NCBI RefSeq assembly: GCF_001583495.1 | Contig: NZ_LQAQ01000100.1 | Coordinates: 62,001-126,000 of the forward strand | Length of the DNA stretch: 64,000 nucleotides | Source of the DNA: Flammeovirga sp. SJP92 | Lineage (GTDB): Bacteria; Bacteroidota; Bacteroidia; Cytophagales; Flammeovirgaceae | Reading direction: 5' to 3' | In this document: one piece after another, positions 18,016 to 26,547 of the stretch | Numbering within the stretch: the first letter of the stretch is position 1 | Layout: each line of letters begins with the position of its first letter | Notes under the pieces: generated by a model | Databases searched by the model: none | Told to the model about the DNA's origin: nothing | The model's input: only the letters and a program-made list of their open reading frames with translations | Translations under genes and position numbers: made by a program

Positions 18016-18047
18016 TTTGGAGTGAATAGGGTTTTCAAATACCTTTG
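18016..18047 (+). promoter_or_regulatory. Promoter of the tRNA-Glu array
   Basis: TTTG at 18016-18019 and TACCTTTG at 18040-18047 fit the Bacteroidota -33/-7 pattern (20-base spacer) and place the start near 18054, about 12 bases before the first tRNA. Confidence 0.6.
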
Positions 18048-18065
18048 CACTCGCAAAAAACAGTT

Positions 18066-18137
18066 GCTCCGTTCGTCTAGGGGTTAGGACGCCAGGTTTT
18101 CATCCTGGTAGCACGGGTTCGAATCCCGTACGGAGTA
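18066..18137 (+). tRNA. tRNA-Glu (UUC), array copy 1
   Basis: A complete 72-base cloverleaf: seven-pair acceptor (GCTCCGT/ACGGAGT, first pair G-U), anticodon TTC in loop TTTTCAT, T-loop TTCGAAT. CCA is not encoded. It carries the universal A14 in the D-loop (CTAGGGG) and T44. Confidence 0.95.
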
Positions 18138-18169
18138 CAGGTCTGATTGAGGCTTAAAATCAATACCCC

Positions 18170-18241
18170 GCTCCGTTCGTCTCGGGGTTAGGACGCCAGG
18201 TTTTCATCCTGGGAGCACGGGTTCGAATCCCGTACGGAGTA
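18170..18241 (+). tRNA. tRNA-Glu (UUC), array copy 2, variant
   Basis: Same cloverleaf and anticodon as copy 1 but with C in place of A14 (CTCGGGG) and G in place of T44 (CTGGGAG). A14 normally pairs with U8 in the tRNA core, so stability may differ. Confidence 0.88.
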
Positions 18242-18273
18242 CAGGTCTGATTGAGGCTTAAAATCAATACCCC

Positions 18274-18345
18274 GCTCCGTTCGTCTCGGGGTTAGGACGC
18301 CAGGTTTTCATCCTGGGAGCACGGGTTCGAATCCCGTACGGAGTA
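18274..18345 (+). tRNA. tRNA-Glu (UUC), array copy 3, variant
   Basis: Identical to copy 2, including the C14 and G44 changes. Stems, anticodon TTC and T-loop are intact. Confidence 0.88.
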
Positions 18346-18377
18346 CAGGTCTGATTGAGGCTTAAAATCAATACCCC

Positions 18378-18449
18378 GCTCCGTTCGTCTCGGGGTTAGG
18401 ACGCCAGGTTTTCATCCTGGGAGCACGGGTTCGAATCCCGTACGGAGTA
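18378..18449 (+). tRNA. tRNA-Glu (UUC), array copy 4, variant
   Basis: Identical to copies 2 and 3, including C14 and G44. The spacer that follows has GAGACTT where the other spacers have GAGGCTT. Confidence 0.88.
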
Positions 18450-18481
18450 CAGGTCTGATTGAGACTTAAAATCAATACCCC

Positions 18482-18553
18482 GCTCCGTTCGTCTAGGGGT
18501 TAGGACGCCAGGTTTTCATCCTGGTAGCACGGGTTCGAATCCCGTACGGAGTA
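18482..18553 (+). tRNA. tRNA-Glu (UUC), array copy 5
   Basis: Identical to copy 1, with the standard A14 and T44. It is the last gene of the array and leads directly into a terminator. Confidence 0.95.
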
Positions 18554-18556
18554 CAG

Positions 18557-18591
18557 ATCCTGTTTCAGAAATGAGACAGGATTTTTTTTTT
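18557..18591 (+). terminator. Terminator of the tRNA-Glu array
   Basis: ATCCTGT/ACAGGAT stem with a short loop and ten T, three bases after the last tRNA. Confidence 0.88.
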
Positions 18592-18847
18592 GCTCATTAT
18601 TTTCAACCTCTTCTTTGCAATTTGTACTGTCATCGCGAACCACAATACATAACTTTTTTTCATCAAAGGATTCATCAAAATTAAGAAAGCTTAGTTTTAA
18701 TGTACTAATTGTATTAGATCTAATCTTTATTAGGTGTCATTAACATAGTATAACGATGTCTAATCGAGAGCTTAACATTACACAACACCAACTATGGATT
18801 TAGGTCGTTATATTGATAAAAACGATGTTCAATCAAATTACTCTTCC

Positions 18848-21800
18848 ATGAAAGTTCAACTATTACTACTATTCTTGCTGGTATCCGCTACTCTAAAAGG
18901 GCAAGTTATCCTTATCAATAATAGCGAAGGAGACTCAGTCGCGTTGAAAAAACTCTACATTGATGTGGTAGTCTTAGACAATATCGCTACTACTAAAATG
19001 GAAATGCACTTCTATAATTATGGTAGCAGGGTGCTGGAAGGAGAACTTAATTTTCCTTTGGAACAAGGTGCTACAGTCTCCGCTTTTTCACTTGATATTG
19101 GTGGAGAATGGAGAGAAGGAGTGGTGGTAAAGAAAGAGAAAGCCACTGAAGTTTTTGAGAACATTGTAAGGCAAAATGTGGATCCGGCAATATTAGAAAA
19201 GACTGTCGGTAATAATTTTAAGACAAGAGTTTATCCTATTTTCCCCAAAGAATATAAAAAGTGTATTGTCGCTTTTGATCAAGAATTAAGTAAGAATGAT
19301 AAAGGACATATTCTTTACAATCTTCCAATGTATTACAAGAACCTACTAAAAGAATTTGAGGTGCATGTAGAAATCATCAATAAATCAGATGTGGAAGTAG
19401 ATAGTGACAATGCATTGGATATTCAATTCCAAGATGTACACGAATCTACAATTGCGAATTACACAGCTAAAGATACTTTCGTTCAATCTAACTTATCTTT
19501 TACATTACCTCAAAAAGGAAAAACCAAAAAGACCAAGTCTACTAAAGGGAAGTTCTCGGCAGATCAGTTTTTCTATGTACAAAGTCAGCCCAAGGCTGTT
19601 TCAAAAGATAAAAAGAAACCGAGTAGTATAACTTTCCTTTGGGATGTTTCGGCACATTATAAAGGAAGAGATCTTGAGAAAGAGAAGGAATTGATTAATG
19701 AATATTTCAAGTGGAATCAAAATGTAAGTGTTGAGGTAAAGACCTTCAATTATGAAGTGACTACTTCTAAAAAGTTTCAAATCAGAGATGGGAATACATC
19801 AAAATTGCTTCAATATATTGAGGGTTTAGAATACGATGGTGGTTGTAAGCTAGGTGAATATTTAAGTAAAGGTATAGTTTCAGAAGAGGTGTGGTTGTTT
19901 TCTGATGGTATTTCTAATTTATCAATGGAAGCACTCTTCAGTTTCAATCAACCTTTATATACAATTTCCTCAAGCAGTAGTGTGAATCAAGCTTATTTAT
20001 CAGCCTTGGCTAATCAAAATTCAGGCGATTATCTTAACCTTTCTTCTCGTTCACAAAAAGACCTTTTAGAGAAAATCAAACAACCTGCGATCCGTTTTTT
20101 AGGCATTGAAGTGATTAATGGAGAAGTGGCAGAGGTATATCCTAGTAAGGTAGCTTTGGTGAAGAAGAATTTTGCAATTGCAGGAAAATTGAAGTCGAAA
20201 GAAGCGACATTAAAAATCAATTACGGTATTGGTGGAAAAGTCATGGGTTCTGAGCAGGTAACGATTCAGTCATCTGATAAAAAATATGAAATGGTTGAGA
20301 AACTTTGGGCACAGAAACAGATTGATGAGTTGAGTGAGTTATCAAAACAGAATGAGGAAGTGATCACTAATTTGGCTTTAAAATATGGTATTGTAACTGA
20401 TTTTACCTCTTTTATTGTATTGGACAATTTAGAAGATTATGTAACACATGAGATCGTTCCTCCTGCTTCTATGCGAAAGGAGTATTATGCGAAGCTGAAA
20501 GAAAAACAGGAGCACAAAACAAAAGAAATGACGACTCGCAAGGATCGTATTTATGCGTCTTTTCAAGAGGATATAAAATGGTGGGAGAATTCTAAGGACA
20601 TGAGTGAAGTCATTCGAAAGGAAAAATTGAATAAGCCAAAATCTCTTGGGCAGAACAATCGTCAACCTCTTCCTCCTAGAGAATATGTTTCGCAAAAGAA
20701 GATTGTATCTGGGATAGTAAAGGAAAACGGAGTGAATCAAGTATTACCTGGTGTGCAGGTGAAGTTAAGAGGAACTTCTCAAAGTGTAGTGACGGATTAT
20801 CAAGGGAAATTTAGTATTGAAGTGCCACTCAATGGGATATTGGTTTTTACTTTTGAAGGTTTTGATAGTCAAGAAGTAGATGTGCATCAACTTAGCAGGG
20901 AACTTTTGGTGACTATGGTAGAAACAATACAGTTTTCTGATGAATTTTTAGATGAGGAAATGATTGAAGTAGGTGTTTCTAGGCAAGCACCTGCACGTAC
21001 TCAGGCGGTAGAGAGTTTTGCTATTACAGAAGAGTTTGCAGAGGAAACAGTGGTTGAAGAAATGGAGATGTCGGATTCATGGGGAGGCTCAGCAGATGAA
21101 GCTGCCGATGTGAAAAGGAAACGCAAACCAAAGAAGACTGTAAAAACTACTTTGATTCCTTATGAGTCAGATGCGAAGTACTTGGAAGCATTAAAGTCGA
21201 CAGAAAAAAGTAGAAGGCCGTCCAAGTATTATGAATTGAAGAAGGAATATAAAAATGCACCATCCTTCTACTATGATGTCGCTTCCTATTTTTACAGCGA
21301 AGGGGACCAGAAAATGGCCTTTCAAGTGTTGAGTAATTTGGCAGAGATTGATTTGGAAAACCATGAAGTATTAAGAAATCTAGGAAGGAAACTACAAGAG
21401 TTTGAACGTTATGAAGAAGCGGAATATATCTTTAAGAAGCTGATTGACTTAAGACCTTTTGAACCTCAGAATTATAGAGATTTGGCTTTGTTGTATGTCG
21501 ATAAAGGAGAATATCAAAAAGCAGTGGATCAATATTACAGTATCATAGAGAGTGAATGGGATGCTGATATTATTTCCCGTTTTGGGAATATAGAGTTAAT
21601 CATTTTACATGAAATGAATAATTTAATCACCAAGTATCCAAAACAGATTGATACCTCTAAAATTGATGCTCGTTTTATTCATGCCATGCCTTTAGATGTC
21701 AGAATTGTGATTGATTGGGATATGCTGGATACAGATATTGATTTATGGGTGATTGATCCTATCAATGAAAAGTGTTTCTATTCTCATAAAAATACTAGAA

Positions 21801-22069
21801 TTGGAGGGAGAATGTCCAATGACTTTACGAGAGGTTATGGACCTGAAGAGTTTCGTTTGAAACACGCTATCGAAGGGCAATATATCATTAAGGTCAATTA
21901 CTTTGGAAGCTCTAAGCAGTCGTTGTTTGGGCCTGTCACGCTCAGAACCTTCTTGTATACTTCTTACAGTAATTCAAAGGAAGAAAGACAAGAACTAAGT
22001 TTACAATTGAAGAAGGCGGGTAAAAGTGTTTATGAGGTTGGAAGTTTGGATTACAAAATTGCGAATTAG
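18848..22069 (+). CDS. Exported VIT/VWA-like protein with carboxypeptidase-regulatory, TPR and DUF2135 domains
   Basis: 1073 residues from the ATG at 18848, which opens into a signal peptide (MKVQLLLLFLLVSATLKGQ); the ATG at 18794 adds 18 residues that would bury it. Order: VIT domain (about 20-145), a VWA-like domain with a degenerate metal site (FLWDVSAHYKG, about 255-420), a CarboxypepD_reg-like beta domain (about 620-700), an acidic linker, TPR repeats (about 790-900) and a DUF2135 domain (about 940-1040, WDMLDTDIDLWVIDP). It probably works in the periplasm or at the surface in protein-protein contacts. Function is unknown. It starts about 255 bases after the tRNA terminator and stands alone. 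Confidence 0.82.
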   Translation: MKVQLLLLFLLVSATLKGQVILINNSEGDSVALKKLYIDVVVLDNIATTKMEMHFYNYGSRVLEGELNFPLEQGATVSAFSLDIGGEWREGVVVKKEKATEVFENIVRQNVDPAILEKTVGNNFKTRVYPIFPKEYKKCIVAFDQELSKNDKGHILYNLPMYYKNLLKEFEVHVEIINKSDVEVDSDNALDIQFQDVHESTIANYTAKDTFVQSNLSFTLPQKGKTKKTKSTKGKFSADQFFYVQSQPKAVSKDKKKPSSITFLWDVSAHYKGRDLEKEKELINEYFKWNQNVSVEVKTFNYEVTTSKKFQIRDGNTSKLLQYIEGLEYDGGCKLGEYLSKGIVSEEVWLFSDGISNLSMEALFSFNQPLYTISSSSSVNQAYLSALANQNSGDYLNLSSRSQKDLLEKIKQPAIRFLGIEVINGEVAEVYPSKVALVKKNFAIAGKLKSKEATLKINYGIGGKVMGSEQVTIQSSDKKYEMVEKLWAQKQIDELSELSKQNEEVITNLALKYGIVTDFTSFIVLDNLEDYVTHEIVPPASMRKEYYAKLKEKQEHKTKEMTTRKDRIYASFQEDIKWWENSKDMSEVIRKEKLNKPKSLGQNNRQPLPPREYVSQKKIVSGIVKENGVNQVLPGVQVKLRGTSQSVVTDYQGKFSIEVPLNGILVFTFEGFDSQEVDVHQLSRELLVTMVETIQFSDEFLDEEMIEVGVSRQAPARTQAVESFAITEEFAEETVVEEMEMSDSWGGSADEAADVKRKRKPKKTVKTTLIPYESDAKYLEALKSTEKSRRPSKYYELKKEYKNAPSFYYDVASYFYSEGDQKMAFQVLSNLAEIDLENHEVLRNLGRKLQEFERYEEAEYIFKKLIDLRPFEPQNYRDLALLYVDKGEYQKAVDQYYSIIESEWDADIISRFGNIELIILHEMNNLITKYPKQIDTSKIDARFIHAMPLDVRIVIDWDMLDTDIDLWVIDPINEKCFYSHKNTRIGGRMSNDFTRGYGPEEFRLKHAIEGQYIIKVNYFGSSKQSLFGPVTLRTFLYTSYSNSKEERQELSLQLKKAGKSVYEVGSLDYKIAN

Positions 22070-22183
22070 GAATGTTAAAAAATAAGCTCACTTGAAACAC
22101 TTATCATTTAAATTCGTTAACTTATTTATTGAACTAAAAAATTAAGTTGAGTCAATCAACATGTCAAATTAATTAAATCAATT

Positions 22184-22579
22184 ATGAGTAGAAAAGACAA
22201 TCCATTTGAGGATATTCTTAGAGATTTTGTTTTCCCACGTATGACGGATGAACTCCAAAAAGAGAAAGTGAAGTCAACGATCAAAAACGTTTTCGAAGCT
22301 GTACAAGGAGCAGTGGAAGAAGCACAAGAAGCATCAAAAACAGTTGATGTGGAGGTAAACGAAATTAATACTGATGATCCAGAAACTCGAAATATCAGAG
22401 TGGACATCAAACAAAAGAAAAAGAAGAAGAAAAAAGTTGAGGAAGCTCAAGAAGAAGTCACCGCTTCGGATGAGGTAGCCCAATTGAAGGAGCAGGTAAA
22501 ACAATTAAAATCTCAATTAAAAGACAAAGAAGACATTATTCAACTGTTGAAAGATCAGGTTGAAATGTTGAAAAAATAA
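22184..22579 (+). CDS. Small charged coiled-coil protein of unknown function
   Basis: 131 residues without signal or membrane segment. The N-terminal third (NPFEDILRDFVFPRM) is amphipathic. The middle holds a run of eight Lys interrupted once (QKKKKKKKVE), and residues 95-131 form a heptad coiled coil (VAQLKEQVKQLKSQLKDKE). It may oligomerise and bind something acidic through the Lys tract. I recognise no family. It follows the VIT protein by about 115 bases and is closed by a terminator. Confidence 0.65.
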   Translation: MSRKDNPFEDILRDFVFPRMTDELQKEKVKSTIKNVFEAVQGAVEEAQEASKTVDVEVNEINTDDPETRNIRVDIKQKKKKKKKVEEAQEEVTASDEVAQLKEQVKQLKSQLKDKEDIIQLLKDQVEMLKK

Positions 22580-22602
22580 CTTTATACAAAGTCGTCCAAT
22601 TT

Positions 22603-22634
22603 AAGGCATACTCTACGGGGTGTGCCTTTTTTTA
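22603..22634 (+). terminator. Terminator after the coiled-coil gene
   Basis: AGGCATAC pairs with GTGTGCCT (one wobble) around a nine-base loop, followed by seven T. Confidence 0.75.
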
Positions 22635-22748
22635 TGCCCGTTCCGCATTCATCATTTGTAATCTGCACTTATCAAATAGTGATACCGAATCGAGAGAATA
22701 AATGTGATCATTGTAGTGTAATCATTAATCACTCCAACGAAAACAACG
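22635..22748 (+). repeat. Upstream region shared by the two serine hydrolase genes, copy 1
   Basis: From CCGCATTCATCATTTGTAAT to the start codon this stretch closely matches 24710-24813 (for example TGATCATTGTAGTGTAATCA in both). The promoter and leader were therefore duplicated with the coding sequence, and both genes probably keep the same control. Confidence 0.75.
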
Positions 22749-24512
22749 ATGAAAAGGAAAACAATATTTTTAGTGCTGATGTTAGTCTCTCAAGTAGGTT
22801 TCTCTCAAACTTTCAACTCCATCAAGACAGAAACGAAAAGTGTCATTGACAGTATTTTTAATGCTAAGATAGAAAAGAAGAAAGCGGTAGGAATGAGTAT
22901 CGCAATTGTTGATAATGGAAAAATAGTTTACTCTAATGGCTACGGTTTTTCAAACAGAGAAAAAGGAATAAAGGCAAATGATCAAAGTAATTACAGAATT
23001 GGTTCTATCACGAAGTCTTTTACTGCCCTTTCATTATTAAAACTTCAAGAAGAACAAAAATTATCGATAGCTGATCCCATTCAGAAATACATACCAGAGT
23101 TGACCATTACTTCTGACTTTGATACAGATAATTCTATTTATATACAAGATATTTTAACGCATACCTCAGGCTTACCCAATGATATATTTAATGGAACCCT
23201 TGCAAAGGATTTGCCTACTAACGAATGGATCATACAAGCCTTGAATAAACAAAAAATGGCTTCGCCTAGAAATTATTTAAGTTCTTACTCAAATGCTGGC
23301 TATTCATTATTTGGTGAACTCATTGAACGTGAAAGTGGATTGACCTACGAAGAATATATCAGCAAAGAGATTTTTAATCCATTAGGAATGAAAAATACAA
23401 ATATCAATACTGACATTCCTGTGGGGTACGCAGATAATAAACAAGTTCAAGAGTCAGGGATTATTTCTTGTATTGGAGGAATTAATTCAAATGTATTGGA
23501 TATGAGCCAATTCATCATGATGATGATTAACGAGGGAAAGCATGCTTCAGGAAAAATAGTAAGTGAGTCTACAATCAATGCAATGCAAAAAGAAAGGTCT
23601 TCTAAAATGACATTAGTGGATGATTGGACAGGAGATGCTTATGGATTGAAGGTGCAGGAAGTAAATGTAGAGACTGAAAATAATTCACCCCAAAAGATGA
23701 AAATATATGGACATGGGGGAGATACGCCAATATTTCATGCAGATTATAAATACATTCCAGCACTAAAAGTAGGGGTAGTGGTCTTATCAAATACAGATAA
23801 AGGATATGTAAATGCGAGGTCATTATTATTTAAATATTTAAAATATGATAAAGACCAAAAGCTGAAATTATTAACAACGAAGAGATTTTTAAAGCAAAAA
23901 GAACTAGCGGTCTTGCCACAAGAAGAAGAAATAAGTGGGAGCTATGGTTTTGGGCCTTACAAATTAGATGTAGATTGTACTGAGAAATTTAAATTGAAAA
24001 TTGGCAGGTTTGATGTCGTTTTTGAAAAGAAAAATGATTCTTTAGAGTATACGATGAAGGTAAAAGTCTTTAATTTTATTACACTACAAAAAGCTGAAGA
24101 CATTTATAAATTTGTGAAAGTAGAGGATGAAATTTTATTAAAGATGGTGAGTGGGTATTCCCAAAGAGAATCCTATGTCGGAAAGAAAACCATCTATAAA
24201 GAAATTAGTAATTCATGGAAAAATCGATTGGGGACATATGAGGCAATCAATGCGATATCATGTGAGGGGGCTAAAACTTTCAATTTTTCGTCAGCTACTT
24301 TAGAACTGAAAGAACGAAAAGGTGTATTGAAAGTAAAATTAATTCCTCTTTCTAAAGATGGTTTGCCAGAACATGTATTAAATATAGTAGATGATCGCTC
24401 TGCTATTGAGACTGGAATTGGAAGAAATACGGGGACTTCATTGATGGTACTTGAAAATGGGAACTTATATTGTAGCGGGTTTGAATTTAAAAGAATTAAA
24501 CCATCTATTTAA
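22749..24512 (+). CDS. Secreted beta-lactamase-family serine hydrolase, paralogue 1
   Basis: 587 residues. A signal peptide (MKRKTIFLVLMLVSQVGFSQ) precedes a class C/PBP-like hydrolase domain of about 350 residues. Catalytic Ser86-x-x-Lys89 is in IGSITKSF, Tyr180-Ser-Asn182 in SSYSNAGY, and a YGHGGDTP segment supplies the third motif. A C-terminal beta-rich domain of about 200 residues follows, as in other Bacteroidota DUF3471-like hydrolases. It is likely to act on D-amino-acid peptides or esters outside the cytoplasm. The next gene is a tandem copy with upstream DNA conserved as well. Confidence 0.88.
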   Translation: MKRKTIFLVLMLVSQVGFSQTFNSIKTETKSVIDSIFNAKIEKKKAVGMSIAIVDNGKIVYSNGYGFSNREKGIKANDQSNYRIGSITKSFTALSLLKLQEEQKLSIADPIQKYIPELTITSDFDTDNSIYIQDILTHTSGLPNDIFNGTLAKDLPTNEWIIQALNKQKMASPRNYLSSYSNAGYSLFGELIERESGLTYEEYISKEIFNPLGMKNTNINTDIPVGYADNKQVQESGIISCIGGINSNVLDMSQFIMMMINEGKHASGKIVSESTINAMQKERSSKMTLVDDWTGDAYGLKVQEVNVETENNSPQKMKIYGHGGDTPIFHADYKYIPALKVGVVVLSNTDKGYVNARSLLFKYLKYDKDQKLKLLTTKRFLKQKELAVLPQEEEISGSYGFGPYKLDVDCTEKFKLKIGRFDVVFEKKNDSLEYTMKVKVFNFITLQKAEDIYKFVKVEDEILLKMVSGYSQRESYVGKKTIYKEISNSWKNRLGTYEAINAISCEGAKTFNFSSATLELKERKGVLKVKLIPLSKDGLPEHVLNIVDDRSAIETGIGRNTGTSLMVLENGNLYCSGFEFKRIKPSI

Positions 24513-24604
24513 AGCTTAAAGATATGAAACAGTCTGTTAGTGAGTTGTGTATTTAGGCATTTTGGAAGTACAGTGTTTCATTAAGAATGTAATTATTTAG
24601 AGGA

Positions 24605-24633
24605 AGGATTGAGCTAAGCTTGATCCTTTTTTG
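24605..24633 (+). terminator. Terminator after serine hydrolase 1
   Basis: AGGATTGAGC pairs with GCTTGATCCT (two wobbles), followed by six T, so the two paralogues are probably separate transcripts. Confidence 0.75.
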
Positions 24634-24709
24634 TGTTATATAAAATATATTTTTGTGCTGTAATTTTCTCAGGTATACTCTTTAGGCTGTACCTTTTTTA
24701 TGTTCTTCC

Positions 24710-24813
24710 GCATTCATCATTTGTAATCTGCACTCATCAAATATTGATATCTATTTGAGAGAATAAACCTGATCATTGTAGTGTAATCATTCATCACTTA
24801 AACAAAAACGACA
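24710..24813 (+). repeat. Upstream region shared by the two serine hydrolase genes, copy 2
   Basis: This is the second copy of the conserved upstream block seen at 22635-22748, ending at the start codon of serine hydrolase 2. Confidence 0.75.
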
Positions 24814-26547
24814 ATGAAAAAGCAAGTTATATTTTTAGTATTGATGTTAGCATCTCAAGTAGGTTTCTCTCAGACTTTCAATTCCATCAAGACAGAAACG
24901 AAAAGTGTCATTGACAGTGTTTTTAATGCTAAGATAGAAAAGAAGAAAGCTGTAGGAATGAGTATTGCAATTGTTGATAATGGAAAAATTGTCTACTCTA
25001 ATGGCTATGGTTTTTCCAACAGAGAAAAAGAAATCAAAGCCAATGATCAAAGTATTTATAGAATTGGGTCAGTTACAAAGTCATTTACGGCTTTATCTCT
25101 TCTTAAGCTTCAAGAGAAAAATAAATTAAGTGTTGAGGCTCCTCTTCAGAAATATATCCCAGAACTGACAATTCAAAATGATTTTGAGCAAGATCAGAAT
25201 ATTTATATCAAAGATATCTTGACGCATACTTCTGGACTTCCAAATGATATTATAAATGGCATGTTTGCAAAGGATCTGCCAAGCAATGAATGGATCATTG
25301 AGGCTTTGAACAAGCAAAGAATGGCTTCCCCAAGAAACTATATTACATCTTACTCTAATGTTGGATATATTCTTTTGGGAGAATTGATAGAAAGAGAAAG
25401 CGGGGTGTCTTATGAAGAATATATCAACGAAGAAATATTTGCTCCATTGGGAATGATCAATTCTTCAATCAACCGACAAATACCAGTAGGTTATTTGAAT
25501 AATGAGCAAATTCAAGAGGCAAATGTGATTTCGTCTATTGGAGGTATTAATTCAAATGTATTAGACATGAGTCAGTTCATGATGATGCTGATCAATAAAG
25601 GCAAATATCCATCAGGAAAAATTGCTAAAAAATCTACAATCCATGAAATGGAAGAAGACAGATCATCTAAAATAAAGTTGGTAGGTGATTGGGAAGGTGA
25701 TGCTTATGGATTGGCGGTTCAAGAAGTACATTTTGACGATAAGGATCAATCAAAAAAAGAAATGAAAATGTATGGTCATGGTGGAGATACACCAACTTTT
25801 CATGCAGATTATAAATACATTCCAGAATTGAAAGTAGGAGTAGTAGTACTATCAAATACAGATAGAGGATATGTGAGTGCTAGATCGTTATTATTAGAAT
25901 ATTTAAACTCAGAAAAAGAACTTAATGCAAAGCTTAGTGTAGTACGCCGAGATCTTCGTCAAGCGGGGGTGTCTGAGATTCCAACTGAAAGTGAACTATT
26001 GGGGAAATATAGTGTTGGAACTTATATGGTGGAAGTAGATAGTGTGGAAAGATTTCATTTAACGATCGGAAACTTTACTGCAGATTTTGAAAAGGTTAAT
26101 GATTCATTGGAGTACGTTATACCTCAATTGAATCAGAAATATAGATTTGTGAAGGTGGATAATGAGATTTTAGTGAAATCTGTAAGCGTATATACTGGTA
26201 GAGAGGAATATGTTGGAAAGAAAATTGATGATATAAAAATGACCAATTCATGGAAAAGCCGATTAGGTAAGTATGAGGCTATCAATGCTTTCTCAAGTGG
26301 TGATGCTAAAACTTTCAATTTTTCAACTGCTAAATTAGAACTTAAAGAAACGGATGGAACTCTTCAAGCTATTCTTCAATCACAAACGAATGACGCTCTA
26401 CCTCAACCATTTTTTGTAATCAAAGGTGATAACTCTGCTCAGGAAGTAGGAATTGGTAGAAATACAGGTACTTATCTAATGGTACTGGAAAACGGTAATT
26501 TATACTACAATGGATTCGAATTCAAAAGAAATAAATCAGCTCTTTAA
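24814..26547 (+). CDS. Secreted beta-lactamase-family serine hydrolase, paralogue 2
   Basis: 577 residues, collinear with its neighbour from signal peptide to C-terminus. The catalytic Ser86-x-x-Lys89 (IGSVTKSF), Tyr180-Ser-Asn and YGHGGDTP motifs are all kept, so both copies should be active. Identity is highest over the first 80 residues and in the hydrolase core and lowest in the C-terminal beta domain. Its last 38 bases overlap, in another frame, the start of the LytS-type kinase gene. That overlap is absent behind paralogue 1 and suggests translational coupling with the regulators. Confidence 0.88.
   Translation: MKKQVIFLVLMLASQVGFSQTFNSIKTETKSVIDSVFNAKIEKKKAVGMSIAIVDNGKIVYSNGYGFSNREKEIKANDQSIYRIGSVTKSFTALSLLKLQEKNKLSVEAPLQKYIPELTIQNDFEQDQNIYIKDILTHTSGLPNDIINGMFAKDLPSNEWIIEALNKQRMASPRNYITSYSNVGYILLGELIERESGVSYEEYINEEIFAPLGMINSSINRQIPVGYLNNEQIQEANVISSIGGINSNVLDMSQFMMMLINKGKYPSGKIAKKSTIHEMEEDRSSKIKLVGDWEGDAYGLAVQEVHFDDKDQSKKEMKMYGHGGDTPTFHADYKYIPELKVGVVVLSNTDRGYVSARSLLLEYLNSEKELNAKLSVVRRDLRQAGVSEIPTESELLGKYSVGTYMVEVDSVERFHLTIGNFTADFEKVNDSLEYVIPQLNQKYRFVKVDNEILVKSVSVYTGREEYVGKKIDDIKMTNSWKSRLGKYEAINAFSSGDAKTFNFSTAKLELKETDGTLQAILQSQTNDALPQPFFVIKGDNSAQEVGIGRNTGTYLMVLENGNLYYNGFEFKRNKSAL

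Larger units (their letters stand above)
18066..18553 (+). repeat. Tandem array of five tRNA-Glu genes, 104-bp period
   Basis: Five copies repeat at exactly 104 bases (starts 18066, 18170, 18274, 18378, 18482). Each is a 72-base tRNA plus a 32-base spacer; spacers are identical apart from one G-to-A change in the fourth. Each spacer contains a short TGATT/AATCA inverted repeat, a possible processing hairpin. The regular unit implies amplification by unequal crossing over. Confidence 0.95.

Noticed and set aside
18170-18449. tRNA pseudogenes in the middle of the Glu array
   Set aside because: Apart from C14 and G44 all stems, the anticodon and the T-loop are intact, so I list them as tRNAs with a variant note.
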